This document shows positions 40,588-48,914 of a DNA stretch of 64,000 bases, one piece after another. The first letter of the stretch is position 1. Every line of letters starts with the position of its first letter. Source of the stretch: Pontibacillus sp. HMF3514 (GTDB lineage: Bacteria; Bacillota; Bacilli; Bacillales; BH030062); contig NZ_CP047393.1 of NCBI RefSeq assembly GCF_009858175.1, forward strand, positions 1,488,001 through 1,552,000, written 5' to 3'. Under the pieces are notes generated by a model, which was not told the DNA's origin, searched no databases, and saw only the letters and a program-made list of their open reading frames with translations. The translations under genes were made by a program, and so were the position numbers.

Positions 40588-41952
40588 ATGTGGGTAAGAC
40601 AACGTAGTTTACGCTGGATGAATAACCTATCACCCGTTCAGCTTATCGTATTATTTTATGGTACAGCCGCTATAACGGCTTGTATTTTATTAGGTCTTCC
40701 TGTGGCTCATAAAGAGGGAGTATCTCTTTCACTTGTTGATCTAATCTTTACAGCTGTTAGTGCTGTTAGTGTAACAGGGCTTACAGTCGTACCAACAGCA
40801 GAGACATTTAGTGTTACTGGAGTATTTCTTTTAGCAGCAGTACTTCAGTTTGGTGGCATTGGTATCATGACACTTGGAACGTTTATTTGGATTGTTTTAG
40901 GGAAGAAAATTGGTCTACGTGAGCGTAGGTTAATTATGACAGACCAAAACCAAACACACTTCCAAGGCATGGTCCGCTTAATTAAGCAAATATTATTTAT
41001 GATTCTTGCTATTGAGTTAGTTGGATTTTTTATATTAGGAACGTACTATTTACAGTATTTCCCTACATGGCAAGAAGCTTATTTTCAAGGTTTTTTTGCT
41101 TCTATTAGTGCCACAACGAATGGTGGTTTTGATATTACAGGTCAATCCTTAATTCCATTCCAAGATGATTATTTTGTGCAATTTATTCATATTGTTTTAA
41201 TTATATTAGGAGCCATTGGGTTTCCTGTATTAATTGAAGTAAGAGATTATTTGTTTTCTTCAGTTGAGGAAAGAAGGTTTATGAGATTTTCATTATTTAC
41301 CAAGCTAACCACGGTCACCTTTTTGGTTCTTGTAGTGGTAGGTACACTCGTAATTGGCTTGTTAGAAATTAATCATTATTTTTCTGATAAGTCATGGCAT
41401 GAGATTCTATTTTATTCACTATTCCAATCAGTAACAACTCGTAGTGGTGGGTTGTCAACTATGGATGTGAGTCAGTTTACTGAGCAAACTCAATTTATTA
41501 TGTCTGCACTCATGTTTATTGGTGCATCCCCAAGTAGTGTAGGTGGTGGTATTCGTACTACTTCATTTGCACTGGTGATTATTTTCTTACTAACATTTGC
41601 ACGAGGTAAACAACGCATCCACATATTTGGGAGAGAAGTCCATGAAGAAGATTTAATAAAAGCAGTTGTGGTCTCCATAATGGCAGTTATTACATGTTTC
41701 TTAAGTGTAGTGGTTTTAACCATACTTGAACCATTTAGCTTAATAGAAATTATCTTTGAAGTTTCATCCGCATTCGGTACCACTGGTTTATCAATGGGAA
41801 TTACCCCAGAACTAACTAGTATTAGTAAATTTGTTTTAATTTCGCTAATGTTTATAGGACGCATAGGAATCTTATCCTTCCTATTTACATTTAAAAAAGA
41901 TAAAAAAAGCGGAAGATATCATTATCCTACCGAGCGTATTATTATTGGTTAA
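40588..41952 (+). CDS. KtrB/TrkH-type potassium uptake protein
   Basis: A 454-residue channel-like K+ (Na+-coupled) transporter subunit. Four pore loops carry the filter glycines: VSVTGLTVV, SATTNGGFDI, VTTRSGGLSTM and FGTTGLSMG. The length and SPSSVGGGIRTT segment match KtrB/KtrD of Bacillus. It needs a cytoplasmic RCK partner (KtrA/KtrC), not encoded nearby. It would import K+ as part of osmotic adaptation. AAAGGAG precedes the ATG. Confidence 0.92.
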   Translation: MWVRQRSLRWMNNLSPVQLIVLFYGTAAITACILLGLPVAHKEGVSLSLVDLIFTAVSAVSVTGLTVVPTAETFSVTGVFLLAAVLQFGGIGIMTLGTFIWIVLGKKIGLRERRLIMTDQNQTHFQGMVRLIKQILFMILAIELVGFFILGTYYLQYFPTWQEAYFQGFFASISATTNGGFDITGQSLIPFQDDYFVQFIHIVLIILGAIGFPVLIEVRDYLFSSVEERRFMRFSLFTKLTTVTFLVLVVVGTLVIGLLEINHYFSDKSWHEILFYSLFQSVTTRSGGLSTMDVSQFTEQTQFIMSALMFIGASPSSVGGGIRTTSFALVIIFLLTFARGKQRIHIFGREVHEEDLIKAVVVSIMAVITCFLSVVVLTILEPFSLIEIIFEVSSAFGTTGLSMGITPELTSISKFVLISLMFIGRIGILSFLFTFKKDKKSGRYHYPTERIIIG

Positions 41953-41986
41953 AGACATACTCAGGGGTTATTAGGGGGAATACGGA

Positions 41987-43966
41987 ATGTCGAATCCATC
42001 CAATCAGTTACAGCTTCCTATTCATGGATGGTTACTTGAGCAAGTTCAAGACGCTATCCTGTTTGTAGATGGAGAGGGTACGATCGTAGAAGGAAATCAA
42101 TCTGCTTGGGATCTTTTAGGGACTTCTGAAAAAATGTCTGTAAATATCCGAGATTATTTTGATTTTGATAGGTTAGTGAGCCAAGAGGAAACGAATACCT
42201 TATTAGAGGTAAAGGATGGCTCAAAACAGTATTTTCATGTTAAATCCATGAAAATGAACAATACTAGCGATCAAGATCTTTATTCTATGATTCTTCATTC
42301 CGTTTCCTTAAATGATAAGGTGAAGCAAGCTAAACAACATATGAACAAACTCATACAAGGTAGCTTCGAAGGCATTGTACTTCATGACAGAGGTAATATA
42401 ATTGACTGTGATGAAACGTTTGCCAGAATGTTTGGTTACACGGTTGAAGAGATGGTTCATCTTAGTGCGTTTGATATGGTGGAATCTCGCAGTTCCTATA
42501 AACTTCAAAGTATGATGAGCCAGTTCCCAGATAAACCTTATGAACTTACTGGTATTAAGAAAGATGGGTCATTAATCCATGTTGAAATCATGGCACATCC
42601 ATATCCATATCAAGACAGAGTTTTACGCGGAGCTATAGTGAGAGATATTACAGACCGTGTTGAACAGGAAAAACGAATTGAGTTTATGGCTTATTATGAT
42701 GAATTAACAGATCTTCCGAATCGTACATACTTTATGAAAACACTTAAAGAAGCGATCCAACAGGCTGAATATAATGGAGAACAGGTAGCTGTACATTTTA
42801 TGGACATCGACTACTTCAAGCAGATTAATGATACATTAGGATATGTGTTTGGAGATAAATTATTGTATGCGTTTGCAGAACGATTAAAAATGCACCATGA
42901 TGAACATAATTTTATTGCTCGCATGGGCGGAGACGAGTTCCTTATTTTACAAAAAGGTGTTCAATCAAAAATAGAGGCTGAACACTTAGCTCAAAAAATA
43001 ATTAAATCTTTCGAATCTCCCTTACTTGTTGAAGGGTTAGAACTTTTTACATCCGTTTCAATTGGCATTAGTAGTTACCCTGAAGATGGTCATGATTCGA
43101 ATGACTTGATTAAACATGCTGATTCAGCAATGAACGTAATCAAGGCAAATAATCGAAATCATTACAAAGTGTTTGAATCCTCGATTTCTAAGGATTTTAA
43201 GACGATCTTAACCATGGAAACTGAATTAAGAAAAGCATTGAAGGAAGACCAATTAGAACTTCATTATCAACCTCAGAAAAACATAGAAACCGGACAAATT
43301 GTGGGTCTTGAAGCACTGCTTCGATGGAAGCATCCAAAATGGGGGTATGTCCCACCAGCAACATTTATTCCACTGGCAGAAAAAACTGGACTTATTTTTG
43401 AAATTGGTGAATGGGTTTTAAAACAAGCTTGTCTTCAAAATAAAAAATGGCAGGACCAAGGGTACACCCCTTTTGTAGTGGGTGTGAATTTATCAGCTAA
43501 ACAAGTTTATCAGAAGGATTTAGTGGATAAAGTTGAGAGTATATTGAAAGAATCTGGATTGAATGCACACTATTTAGAACTTGAAATAACTGAATCTATG
43601 GCAATGAGTAATGAGGAAGATATTTTTCGGACATTAGAAGGTTTGCGTGCTTTAGGTGTGCATGTTTCCATAGATGACTTTGGAACAGGGTATTCATCCT
43701 TGAAGTATTTAAGTCAATTTCCCATTAGTAAGCTTAAAATTGATCGAATTTTCATACATGAGAACCGAAAGCAAAATGCGGCTATTGTAAAATCTATTAT
43801 TCATATGTCACATTCTCTAAACATGAAAGTGATCGCAGAAGGTGTGGAAACAGAAGAGCAACTTGAGTTTCTAAAGACTGAACGTTGTGATGAAATGCAA
43901 GGTTATTATTTTAGTAAGCCTCTCCCACCTCATCAGTTAGATCGTTTTTTTCCAAAATCAGTTTAA
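41987..43966 (+). CDS. PAS-GGDEF-EAL c-di-GMP signalling protein
   Basis: A 659-residue cytoplasmic protein with two PAS domains (about 12-100 and 115-235), a GGDEF domain (about 240-400) and an EAL domain (about 415-655). The cyclase motif MGGDEFLIL (near 313) is intact, as are the phosphodiesterase motifs GLEALLRW (near 440), ELEITES and DDFGTGYSS with the later AEGVET, so it may make or degrade c-di-GMP depending on the PAS input. No transmembrane segment. The gene is probably not co-transcribed with a partner; a terminator follows. Confidence 0.92.
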   Translation: MSNPSNQLQLPIHGWLLEQVQDAILFVDGEGTIVEGNQSAWDLLGTSEKMSVNIRDYFDFDRLVSQEETNTLLEVKDGSKQYFHVKSMKMNNTSDQDLYSMILHSVSLNDKVKQAKQHMNKLIQGSFEGIVLHDRGNIIDCDETFARMFGYTVEEMVHLSAFDMVESRSSYKLQSMMSQFPDKPYELTGIKKDGSLIHVEIMAHPYPYQDRVLRGAIVRDITDRVEQEKRIEFMAYYDELTDLPNRTYFMKTLKEAIQQAEYNGEQVAVHFMDIDYFKQINDTLGYVFGDKLLYAFAERLKMHHDEHNFIARMGGDEFLILQKGVQSKIEAEHLAQKIIKSFESPLLVEGLELFTSVSIGISSYPEDGHDSNDLIKHADSAMNVIKANNRNHYKVFESSISKDFKTILTMETELRKALKEDQLELHYQPQKNIETGQIVGLEALLRWKHPKWGYVPPATFIPLAEKTGLIFEIGEWVLKQACLQNKKWQDQGYTPFVVGVNLSAKQVYQKDLVDKVESILKESGLNAHYLELEITESMAMSNEEDIFRTLEGLRALGVHVSIDDFGTGYSSLKYLSQFPISKLKIDRIFIHENRKQNAAIVKSIIHMSHSLNMKVIAEGVETEEQLEFLKTERCDEMQGYYFSKPLPPHQLDRFFPKSV

Positions 43967-43979
43967 TAGGTACCCTTAA

Positions 43980-44014
43980 TAAAAAAGCCCTTCTCAAATG
44001 AAAAGGGCTTTTTC
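43980..44014. terminator. Bidirectional terminator
   Basis: AAAAAAGCCCTT / AAGGGCTTTTT stem-loop between the convergent GGDEF-EAL and YjcZ-like genes. Confidence 0.88.
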
Positions 44015-44020
44015 AATTTA

Positions 44021-44146
44021 CTAGCAATAAAAAGCTGCACCTACAATGATTAGTAGGATGAACAGTACAACAATTAGGGCGAATCCTCCGCCGTAGCCAC
44101 AACCGTAGCCACCGCCATATCCGCCAATTCCATATCCATAAGGCAT
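44021..44146 (-). CDS. YjcZ-like small sporulation membrane protein (41 residues)
   Basis: [20 protein letters not shown] followed by one hydrophobic helix and a final AAFYC is the YjcZ family pattern: a Gly-Tyr repeat and a single membrane span. Members are made late in sporulation in Bacillaceae. AGGAGGTGATTTTGG precedes the ATG, a very strong ribosome site. It ends at a terminator shared with the convergent gene. Confidence 0.85.
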   Translation of the reverse strand: MPYGYGIGGYGGGYGCGYGGGFALIVVLFILLIIVGAAFYC

Positions 44147-44387
44147 CCAAAATCACCTCCTGAAATCTTACACTAATACAATATGGAAAAAAGCCTGGCA
44201 ATGTTTGGACGTTTGTCTAAATTGTAATAAATCTAATTCATTTTATAACTGATAAGAAATTAGGATTAAATTCAAATTAAAAATGGAATATTTTAAAAAT
44301 TCGCATGAAAGCATTATGAAAATAGTGTAAAATGATTGTTATAAGTCTAGTCAAAAAGTCATGTATATAGAAAAAGGACGTTTAATT

Positions 44388-46406
44388 ATGATGGAGAAAA
44401 TTGAATCTTTTTTTGGGATTCAAAAAGTTAAAACAAAATTGCTTTTTTGGTTTTTCTTGCTTCTATTCCTCGTGATTGTTTTGACAATCATCCCTTATTA
44501 TTGGTTAGAATCGCATGATCGAAAAAGCACAACGATGGAACAGCTATCAGAACAAGTTCATTTGGAGAAGGAGCAGTTAGAGAATTGGCTTGAGGAACGT
44601 AAACAAGATGTTAAGCTTTTATCCTCCATGACTGCTACTCAAATGATTAGCAATCAGGACAACAGCTTATGGATTTATCGAGATATTTTGTTTGGGAATC
44701 CAGCATTTCATTCGATCTCTCAAACAAATGAAAACGGAGATGTTGCACTTCAAATTCATAGAGAAGATCGAAAAGTCGTCTATGGATTCAACCAAGAAGA
44801 ATCTGTTAAAGATGAAAAGTTTTTTAAAGAAGCAAATGAGAAAGACATTTATATAAGTTCCATCTTTGAGGAAGACCATCAAAAGTTTTTTATCATCTCT
44901 GCGCCAATTCGAGTGAAGGGGGATTTCGTTGGAGTATTATATGGAAAAGTAAAAGTTGATGTAATGACCTCATTATTTAATGATGAGAATGGTTCTAATT
45001 ATACCTATATTGTTACAAAAGAAGGATCCCTATTAGATCCTGACAAAACAGGAACAACTAGCATTCGGGATACATATTTATTTGAACAAGCATTAGCCCA
45101 TAAACCTATTCTGAAATCCTACGAAAATCAACAAAAAGAAATGTATGCGAGTTACAGTTGGGTAAATGAGGATAGATGGTTTATCGTATCAGAACGAAAT
45201 AAAAGCCAGGTGTTTAGTTCCCTTTATATCCAACTATTTGTCTTCTGCATGGATGTACTAGCTGTTTATGCAATTGGTTTTGTACTCTTTATTGGTATCG
45301 CTCAACGCATTAATCATCCTTTACATCTTTTAGCTGAAAGGGCTAGGGAGATTCGACATGGGAAATGGAATCAACACATTGATTTTTCAGTGTTTAATCG
45401 TTCGGCCTATGAATTTCGAGAGCTTGCACAAAGCTTTCAGTCTATGATTGTACAATTACAATATAATATGAAAATGATGCGAAGGACACAGAAGCAATAT
45501 AAAAATATTGTAGACCACATTTCTGAAGTTGTTTACCAAATCGATCCAAAGGGATGTTGGGTATTTCTTAACCCAGCATGGGAGAAGGTTTCAGGTTATA
45601 CAGTTCGGGAAGCAATAGGAGAACATTTCATGTCTTTCGTTCATAGAGAAGATCGAGTGAAACTTTATCGTATGTTGCGCCCCCTTATGAATAAAGAATT
45701 AGATCATACCATGCATCAGGTCCGTTACACTCAAAAAGATGGAGGGGAACGTATTGTAGAGTTTTATTGTACAGCTGTGTTTGATGAGCAAGGAAATTTA
45801 GAAGGATATACAGGGGCTATACATGATATTACGGAATGGGTACATGCTGAACGAAATCTCCAAAAAGCGAATCAAAAATTAGAAGAGATGTCTTTTAAAG
45901 ATAGCTTAACCAACATTCCAAATCGAAGGTTGTTTGAAAAGTATATGGATCAATCATGGACAGAGGCTTTAAAACAAAAAAATTCGATAACCTTTATGAT
46001 GGTTGATATCGATTTCTTTAAGCCTTTTAATGATACATATGGGCATTTACATGGTGATGATTGTTTAGCTGAAATCGCTACAACCCTTCAGACTGAGGTA
46101 GAGAAAAATGACGGATTTATTGCGCGGTATGGAGGAGAGGAATTTGCGATCATTTATGAAAATCTAAATATAAGTGAAGCAGAAGAAAAAGCAGAAGCAT
46201 TAAGAAACAGTGTCAAAAATAAAAAAATTCCACATCGTGCATCAGAGATCAGTGATTATGTGACGATTTCGATAGGAATGATACATCGTATTCCCGATGA
46301 AACTGAATCGATTACAGCTTTTGTACAAAGAGCAGATCAAGCGTTGTATGAAGCTAAAGAGAATGGGAAAGATCAAGTATATGTACAACGTTTCTCCACT
46401 TGTTAA
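44388..46406 (+). CDS. Membrane diguanylate cyclase (dCache-HAMP-PAS-GGDEF)
   Basis: A 672-residue receptor: membrane helix about 18-42, an extracytoplasmic dCache-type sensor (about 45-275), a second helix (about 280-305), a HAMP-like linker, a PAS domain (about 370-485) and a GGDEF domain. The active motif is RYGGEEFAI (near residue 580), and the RSIPNRR-type opening appears as LTNIPNRRLFE. It should synthesise c-di-GMP in response to an external ligand. ATG 44388 (MMEKIESFF) follows GGACG; ATG 44361 is less likely. Confidence 0.92.
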   Translation: MMEKIESFFGIQKVKTKLLFWFFLLLFLVIVLTIIPYYWLESHDRKSTTMEQLSEQVHLEKEQLENWLEERKQDVKLLSSMTATQMISNQDNSLWIYRDILFGNPAFHSISQTNENGDVALQIHREDRKVVYGFNQEESVKDEKFFKEANEKDIYISSIFEEDHQKFFIISAPIRVKGDFVGVLYGKVKVDVMTSLFNDENGSNYTYIVTKEGSLLDPDKTGTTSIRDTYLFEQALAHKPILKSYENQQKEMYASYSWVNEDRWFIVSERNKSQVFSSLYIQLFVFCMDVLAVYAIGFVLFIGIAQRINHPLHLLAERAREIRHGKWNQHIDFSVFNRSAYEFRELAQSFQSMIVQLQYNMKMMRRTQKQYKNIVDHISEVVYQIDPKGCWVFLNPAWEKVSGYTVREAIGEHFMSFVHREDRVKLYRMLRPLMNKELDHTMHQVRYTQKDGGERIVEFYCTAVFDEQGNLEGYTGAIHDITEWVHAERNLQKANQKLEEMSFKDSLTNIPNRRLFEKYMDQSWTEALKQKNSITFMMVDIDFFKPFNDTYGHLHGDDCLAEIATTLQTEVEKNDGFIARYGGEEFAIIYENLNISEAEEKAEALRNSVKNKKIPHRASEISDYVTISIGMIHRIPDETESITAFVQRADQALYEAKENGKDQVYVQRFSTC

Positions 46407-46407
46407 A

Positions 46408-46436
46408 TTGACGAGTGAATATTTTTAACGTACAAT
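46408..46436 (+). promoter_or_regulatory. Consensus promoter of a leader or small RNA
   Basis: TTGACG and TACAAT with exactly 17 bases between, beginning two bases after the cyclase stop codon. Transcription would start near 46443. Confidence 0.75.
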
Positions 46437-46498
46437 TGAAATAACATAATATTTAACGAATATCATTCAATCGACTCTACTTATAAGGAGTATGTTTT

Positions 46499-46522
46499 AT
46501 GAAGGTTATTGTTCTTAACTAA
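46499..46522 (+). CDS. Seven-residue ORF at the edge of the structured RNA
   Basis: AAGGAG is eight bases before an ATG that encodes MKVIVLN and stops with TAA. The last five codons form the left arm of the outer 14-bp helix, so translation and folding are mutually exclusive. Confidence 0.4.
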   Translation: MKVIVLN

Positions 46523-46645
46523 CCCGTAACTAAATACGGTCTCAAAAAGGTTGTAAACTTGCATTATACGCAAGTTTAGTTCGTTACGCACTTTTTTGAG
46601 TAGTTAAGAACAATGAATCATAGCAAAACTCTTGGGTAGGTTAGA

Positions 46646-46680
46646 AGAGGCTGTGACACTATTGTCGCAGTCTTTTTTTA
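46646..46680 (+). terminator. Terminator of the structured RNA
   Basis: AGGCTGTGACA / TGTCGCAGTCT stem with a 4-base loop and seven T. Confidence 0.85.
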
Positions 46681-46761
46681 TCTATAACTAACTTTTGGAT
46701 AGCTGTACACAGTTGTCCTTTAGTAAGCTGACCCTAGCGATTGAATGATAAATCGTAAGTT

Positions 46762-46797
46762 TGCTGCAATGAGCTTTGTTCATTGCAGCTTTTTTTA
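46762..46797 (+). terminator. Second terminator or attenuator before the MutS2-like gene
   Basis: GCTGCAATGA / TCATTGCAGC is a perfect 10-bp stem with seven T, only about 33 bases before the MutS2-like start codon. With the upstream terminator this gives two stop signals ahead of the gene, so read-through or an internal promoter is needed. Confidence 0.85.
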
Positions 46798-46829
46798 TTT
46801 TATGAAAAGTATTTGAGGAGGACCTGACA

Positions 46830-48758
46830 TTGAAAAAACAAGCATATAAAGCTTTAGAGAGTGACTTGATTTTACAAGAAGTGGCGCATTATGCCATGAC
46901 ACATAAAGGGAAAGAAACAATTCAACAACTCCAACCATCCCTTAACAAAAAGCAGATTGAGCGATGGTTAGAGGAAGTGAGTGAAGCAGTAAACATATTA
47001 GAAATCAGTTCAAGTGTACCAATTCACAGTTTAGATGATGTCACACACATGTTAGAGCAAGCCAAGAAAGGCATGTTTATCCGACCTGACCAATTTCAAA
47101 AGCTACAGTCATTTTTAGATCATTGTTCTAAGTTAAAGCGTTTTATGAAGGACAAAAGATTTGCTGGACCAACGATTTCAACATACGCAGAATCAATAGA
47201 AGATATAAGCGATTTAGAAACAGAAATTCAGAGATGTCTTCGCCATGGTAGAGTAGATGATTATGCATCAAAAGAGTTAACGAAAATACGTAAGCAGATG
47301 AAAATTCATCACACAAAACTGAAAGAAAAGATCAACCATCTGGCAAAATCCAATAAACTCTCAACGTATATGCAGGAGCGTGTGGTGGCAGAAAAGAATG
47401 GTAGATTTGTGATCCCTATCAAAGCAAATTACCGTAATAAAGTGAAAGGGACAGTTATTGATTCATCTTCTTCAGGTGCAACTGTCTTTATCGAGCCAGA
47501 AGAAGTTACAAACATGCAGGAAGAACTAGACATGTTACGATTGGCAGAAGAAAAAGAGGTTGAACAAATTCTTTATTATTTAACCGCTCTTGTATTAGAG
47601 AAAGAGCAGGATCTAAATATTGCAGTCGAGACGATGCATCAGTACGATGTTATTTTTGCAAAAGCTCATTACAGTAAAAGTCTACATGGTACCCCAGCTG
47701 TTGTGAATGAAGACTATAATATGAATCTAATGAATGCCAGACATCCACTTTTAGGGAACGACGCAGTCCCTCTAAACATTAGCTTAGATCCGAATCACTA
47801 TGCTTTGGTGATCACAGGTCCTAATACAGGTGGAAAAACCGTTACCTTGAAAACCGTTGGGCTGCTTACCTACATGACTCAAGTTGGATTGCATATCCCA
47901 TCGGATGAAGGGAGTACGTTACATCTGTTTCATCATATTTTTGTTGATATCGGTGATGGGCAGAGCATTACAGAAAACTTAAGTACGTTTAGCTCCAGAC
48001 TTGTGAACATTATTGAAATCTTACAAGAAGCAAACGATCATAGCCTTGTGCTTTTAGATGAGTTAGGTTCTGGAACAGATCCTACAGAAGGTATGGGTTT
48101 AGCAACAGCTATTCTGGATCAATTGTATGAGAAAGGAGCAACCATTTTTGCAACAACCCATTACAATGAAATGAAAGATTTTGCTGAAGAAAGAGAAGGG
48201 TTTATGAATGGTTCAATGGAGTTTGATTTAGAAACCCTGCGTCCAACATATCGATTGTTGTTAGGGACAACAGGTAAAAGTCAAGCCTTTCAAATTGCAC
48301 TTAAATTAGGTATGCATCCAGAGATTATCGAGAAAGCTCATTCAATCTCTTATAAAGAGGATAGATCCTATGCTCCAGCTTATGATATGGATCATTCATT
48401 ACTAGCAAAGCAAATAGCTACAAATCGTTATGCCCGTCAATCATCCAAAAAAGAGAGAGTGAAGCCAGAAGATCGCGTAACAAAATACGTTATGGGGGAC
48501 AATGTAACGGTGCTGGCTACCGGAGATACTGGGATTGTGTATAAAGGCCCCGATTCAAAAGGGAATTATGTTGTACAAATAAAAGGAGAAAAACACACGA
48601 TTAACCATAAACGTATCCAATTGCATATTCCAGCTAAAGAGTTATATCCTGATGGTTATGATTTTGATATTATTTTCAAATCAAAAGAATATCGTAAAGT
48701 TCGAAAGCAATTAGATCGTAAGCATGTAGAGGATGTGTGGCTTGAAGAAGAAGAGTAA
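46830..48758 (+). CDS. MutS2-like ATPase lacking the Smr domain
   Basis: A 642-residue MutS-superfamily protein. It has the MutS2-type lever and clamp region (about 1-290), then the ATPase domain with Walker A GPNTGGKTVTLK (near 329), the DGQSITENLSTFSS block and Walker B LVLLDELGSGTDP, and a short coiled region to the end. Canonical MutS2 is about 780 residues and ends in a KOW and a Smr nuclease domain; here a KOW-like segment (about 560-590) is present but Smr is absent. It may act in recombination control or collided-ribosome rescue without nuclease activity. TTG start, GAGGAGG upstream. Confidence 0.85.
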   Translation: MKKQAYKALESDLILQEVAHYAMTHKGKETIQQLQPSLNKKQIERWLEEVSEAVNILEISSSVPIHSLDDVTHMLEQAKKGMFIRPDQFQKLQSFLDHCSKLKRFMKDKRFAGPTISTYAESIEDISDLETEIQRCLRHGRVDDYASKELTKIRKQMKIHHTKLKEKINHLAKSNKLSTYMQERVVAEKNGRFVIPIKANYRNKVKGTVIDSSSSGATVFIEPEEVTNMQEELDMLRLAEEKEVEQILYYLTALVLEKEQDLNIAVETMHQYDVIFAKAHYSKSLHGTPAVVNEDYNMNLMNARHPLLGNDAVPLNISLDPNHYALVITGPNTGGKTVTLKTVGLLTYMTQVGLHIPSDEGSTLHLFHHIFVDIGDGQSITENLSTFSSRLVNIIEILQEANDHSLVLLDELGSGTDPTEGMGLATAILDQLYEKGATIFATTHYNEMKDFAEEREGFMNGSMEFDLETLRPTYRLLLGTTGKSQAFQIALKLGMHPEIIEKAHSISYKEDRSYAPAYDMDHSLLAKQIATNRYARQSSKKERVKPEDRVTKYVMGDNVTVLATGDTGIVYKGPDSKGNYVVQIKGEKHTINHKRIQLHIPAKELYPDGYDFDIIFKSKEYRKVRKQLDRKHVEDVWLEEEE

Positions 48759-48766
48759 ATAAGAAA

Positions 48767-48808
48767 GGGCGAATGAGGTTTGTACAACCTTATTCGTCCT
48801 TTTTTTTG
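48767..48808 (+). terminator. Terminator of the MutS2-like gene
   Basis: GGGCGAATGAGGTT / AACCTTATTCGTCC (two G-U pairs) followed by eight T. Confidence 0.88.
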
Positions 48809-48836
48809 ACTTTTGTATAACCCAAGTGTTTAAAAA

Positions 48837-48865
48837 TTGCGGTGAGGAGGGAGGGTGTGTATAAT
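48837..48865 (+). promoter_or_regulatory. Promoter of the crtN-crtN-crtM operon
   Basis: A perfect TATAAT at 48860-48865 lies 17 bases after a weak TTGCGG. The -10 is part of the first TGTATAA operator repeat, so repressor binding would block the polymerase. Confidence 0.6.
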
Positions 48866-48898
48866 TAATGTATAACAAATGTACAAATAATTGTACAA
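48858..48898 (+). promoter_or_regulatory. Phased TGTAYAA operator, CarH/LitR-like
   Basis: Four direct repeats TGTATAA, TGTATAA, TGTACAA, TGTACAA start at 48858, 48869, 48880 and 48892 (11, 11 and 12 bases apart). Operators of the B12-dependent photoreceptor CarH in Thermus are 11-bp direct repeats of the form TnTACA near the promoter of carotenoid genes. The match in sequence, period and target gene is strong; the regulator gene is not in the window. Confidence 0.7.
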
Positions 48899-48914
48899 TG
48901 AATGGGTGAGGAAT

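Larger units (their letters stand above)
46443..46680 (+). ncRNA. Candidate structured RNA or leader with nested helices
   Basis: From the promoter to the terminator at 46646-46680 there is a compact fold: ATTGTTCTTAACTA (46508-46521) pairs perfectly with 46601-46614; CTCAAAAAGG (46541-46550) with CTTTTTTGAG (46591-46600); TAAACTTGC (46554-46562) with GCAAGTTTA (46570-46578); CCGTA with TACGG (46524-46539). CGTAAC (46525-46530) can instead pair with GTTACG (46583-46588), which would be a pseudoknot. A 7-codon ORF with a ribosome site sits at its 5' edge. I do not recognise a known RNA family. Confidence 0.55.

Noticed and set aside
44013-44201. 62-codon minus-strand frame over the YjcZ-like gene
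   Set aside because: The other frame encodes a clear YjcZ-family protein with a very strong ribosome site.
46508-46614. Interpretation of the 14-bp inverted repeats as the ends of an insertion sequence
   Set aside because: The element is only 107 bp, no target-site duplication is evident at its edges, and the inner nested pairing fits an RNA fold better; a MITE cannot be fully excluded.
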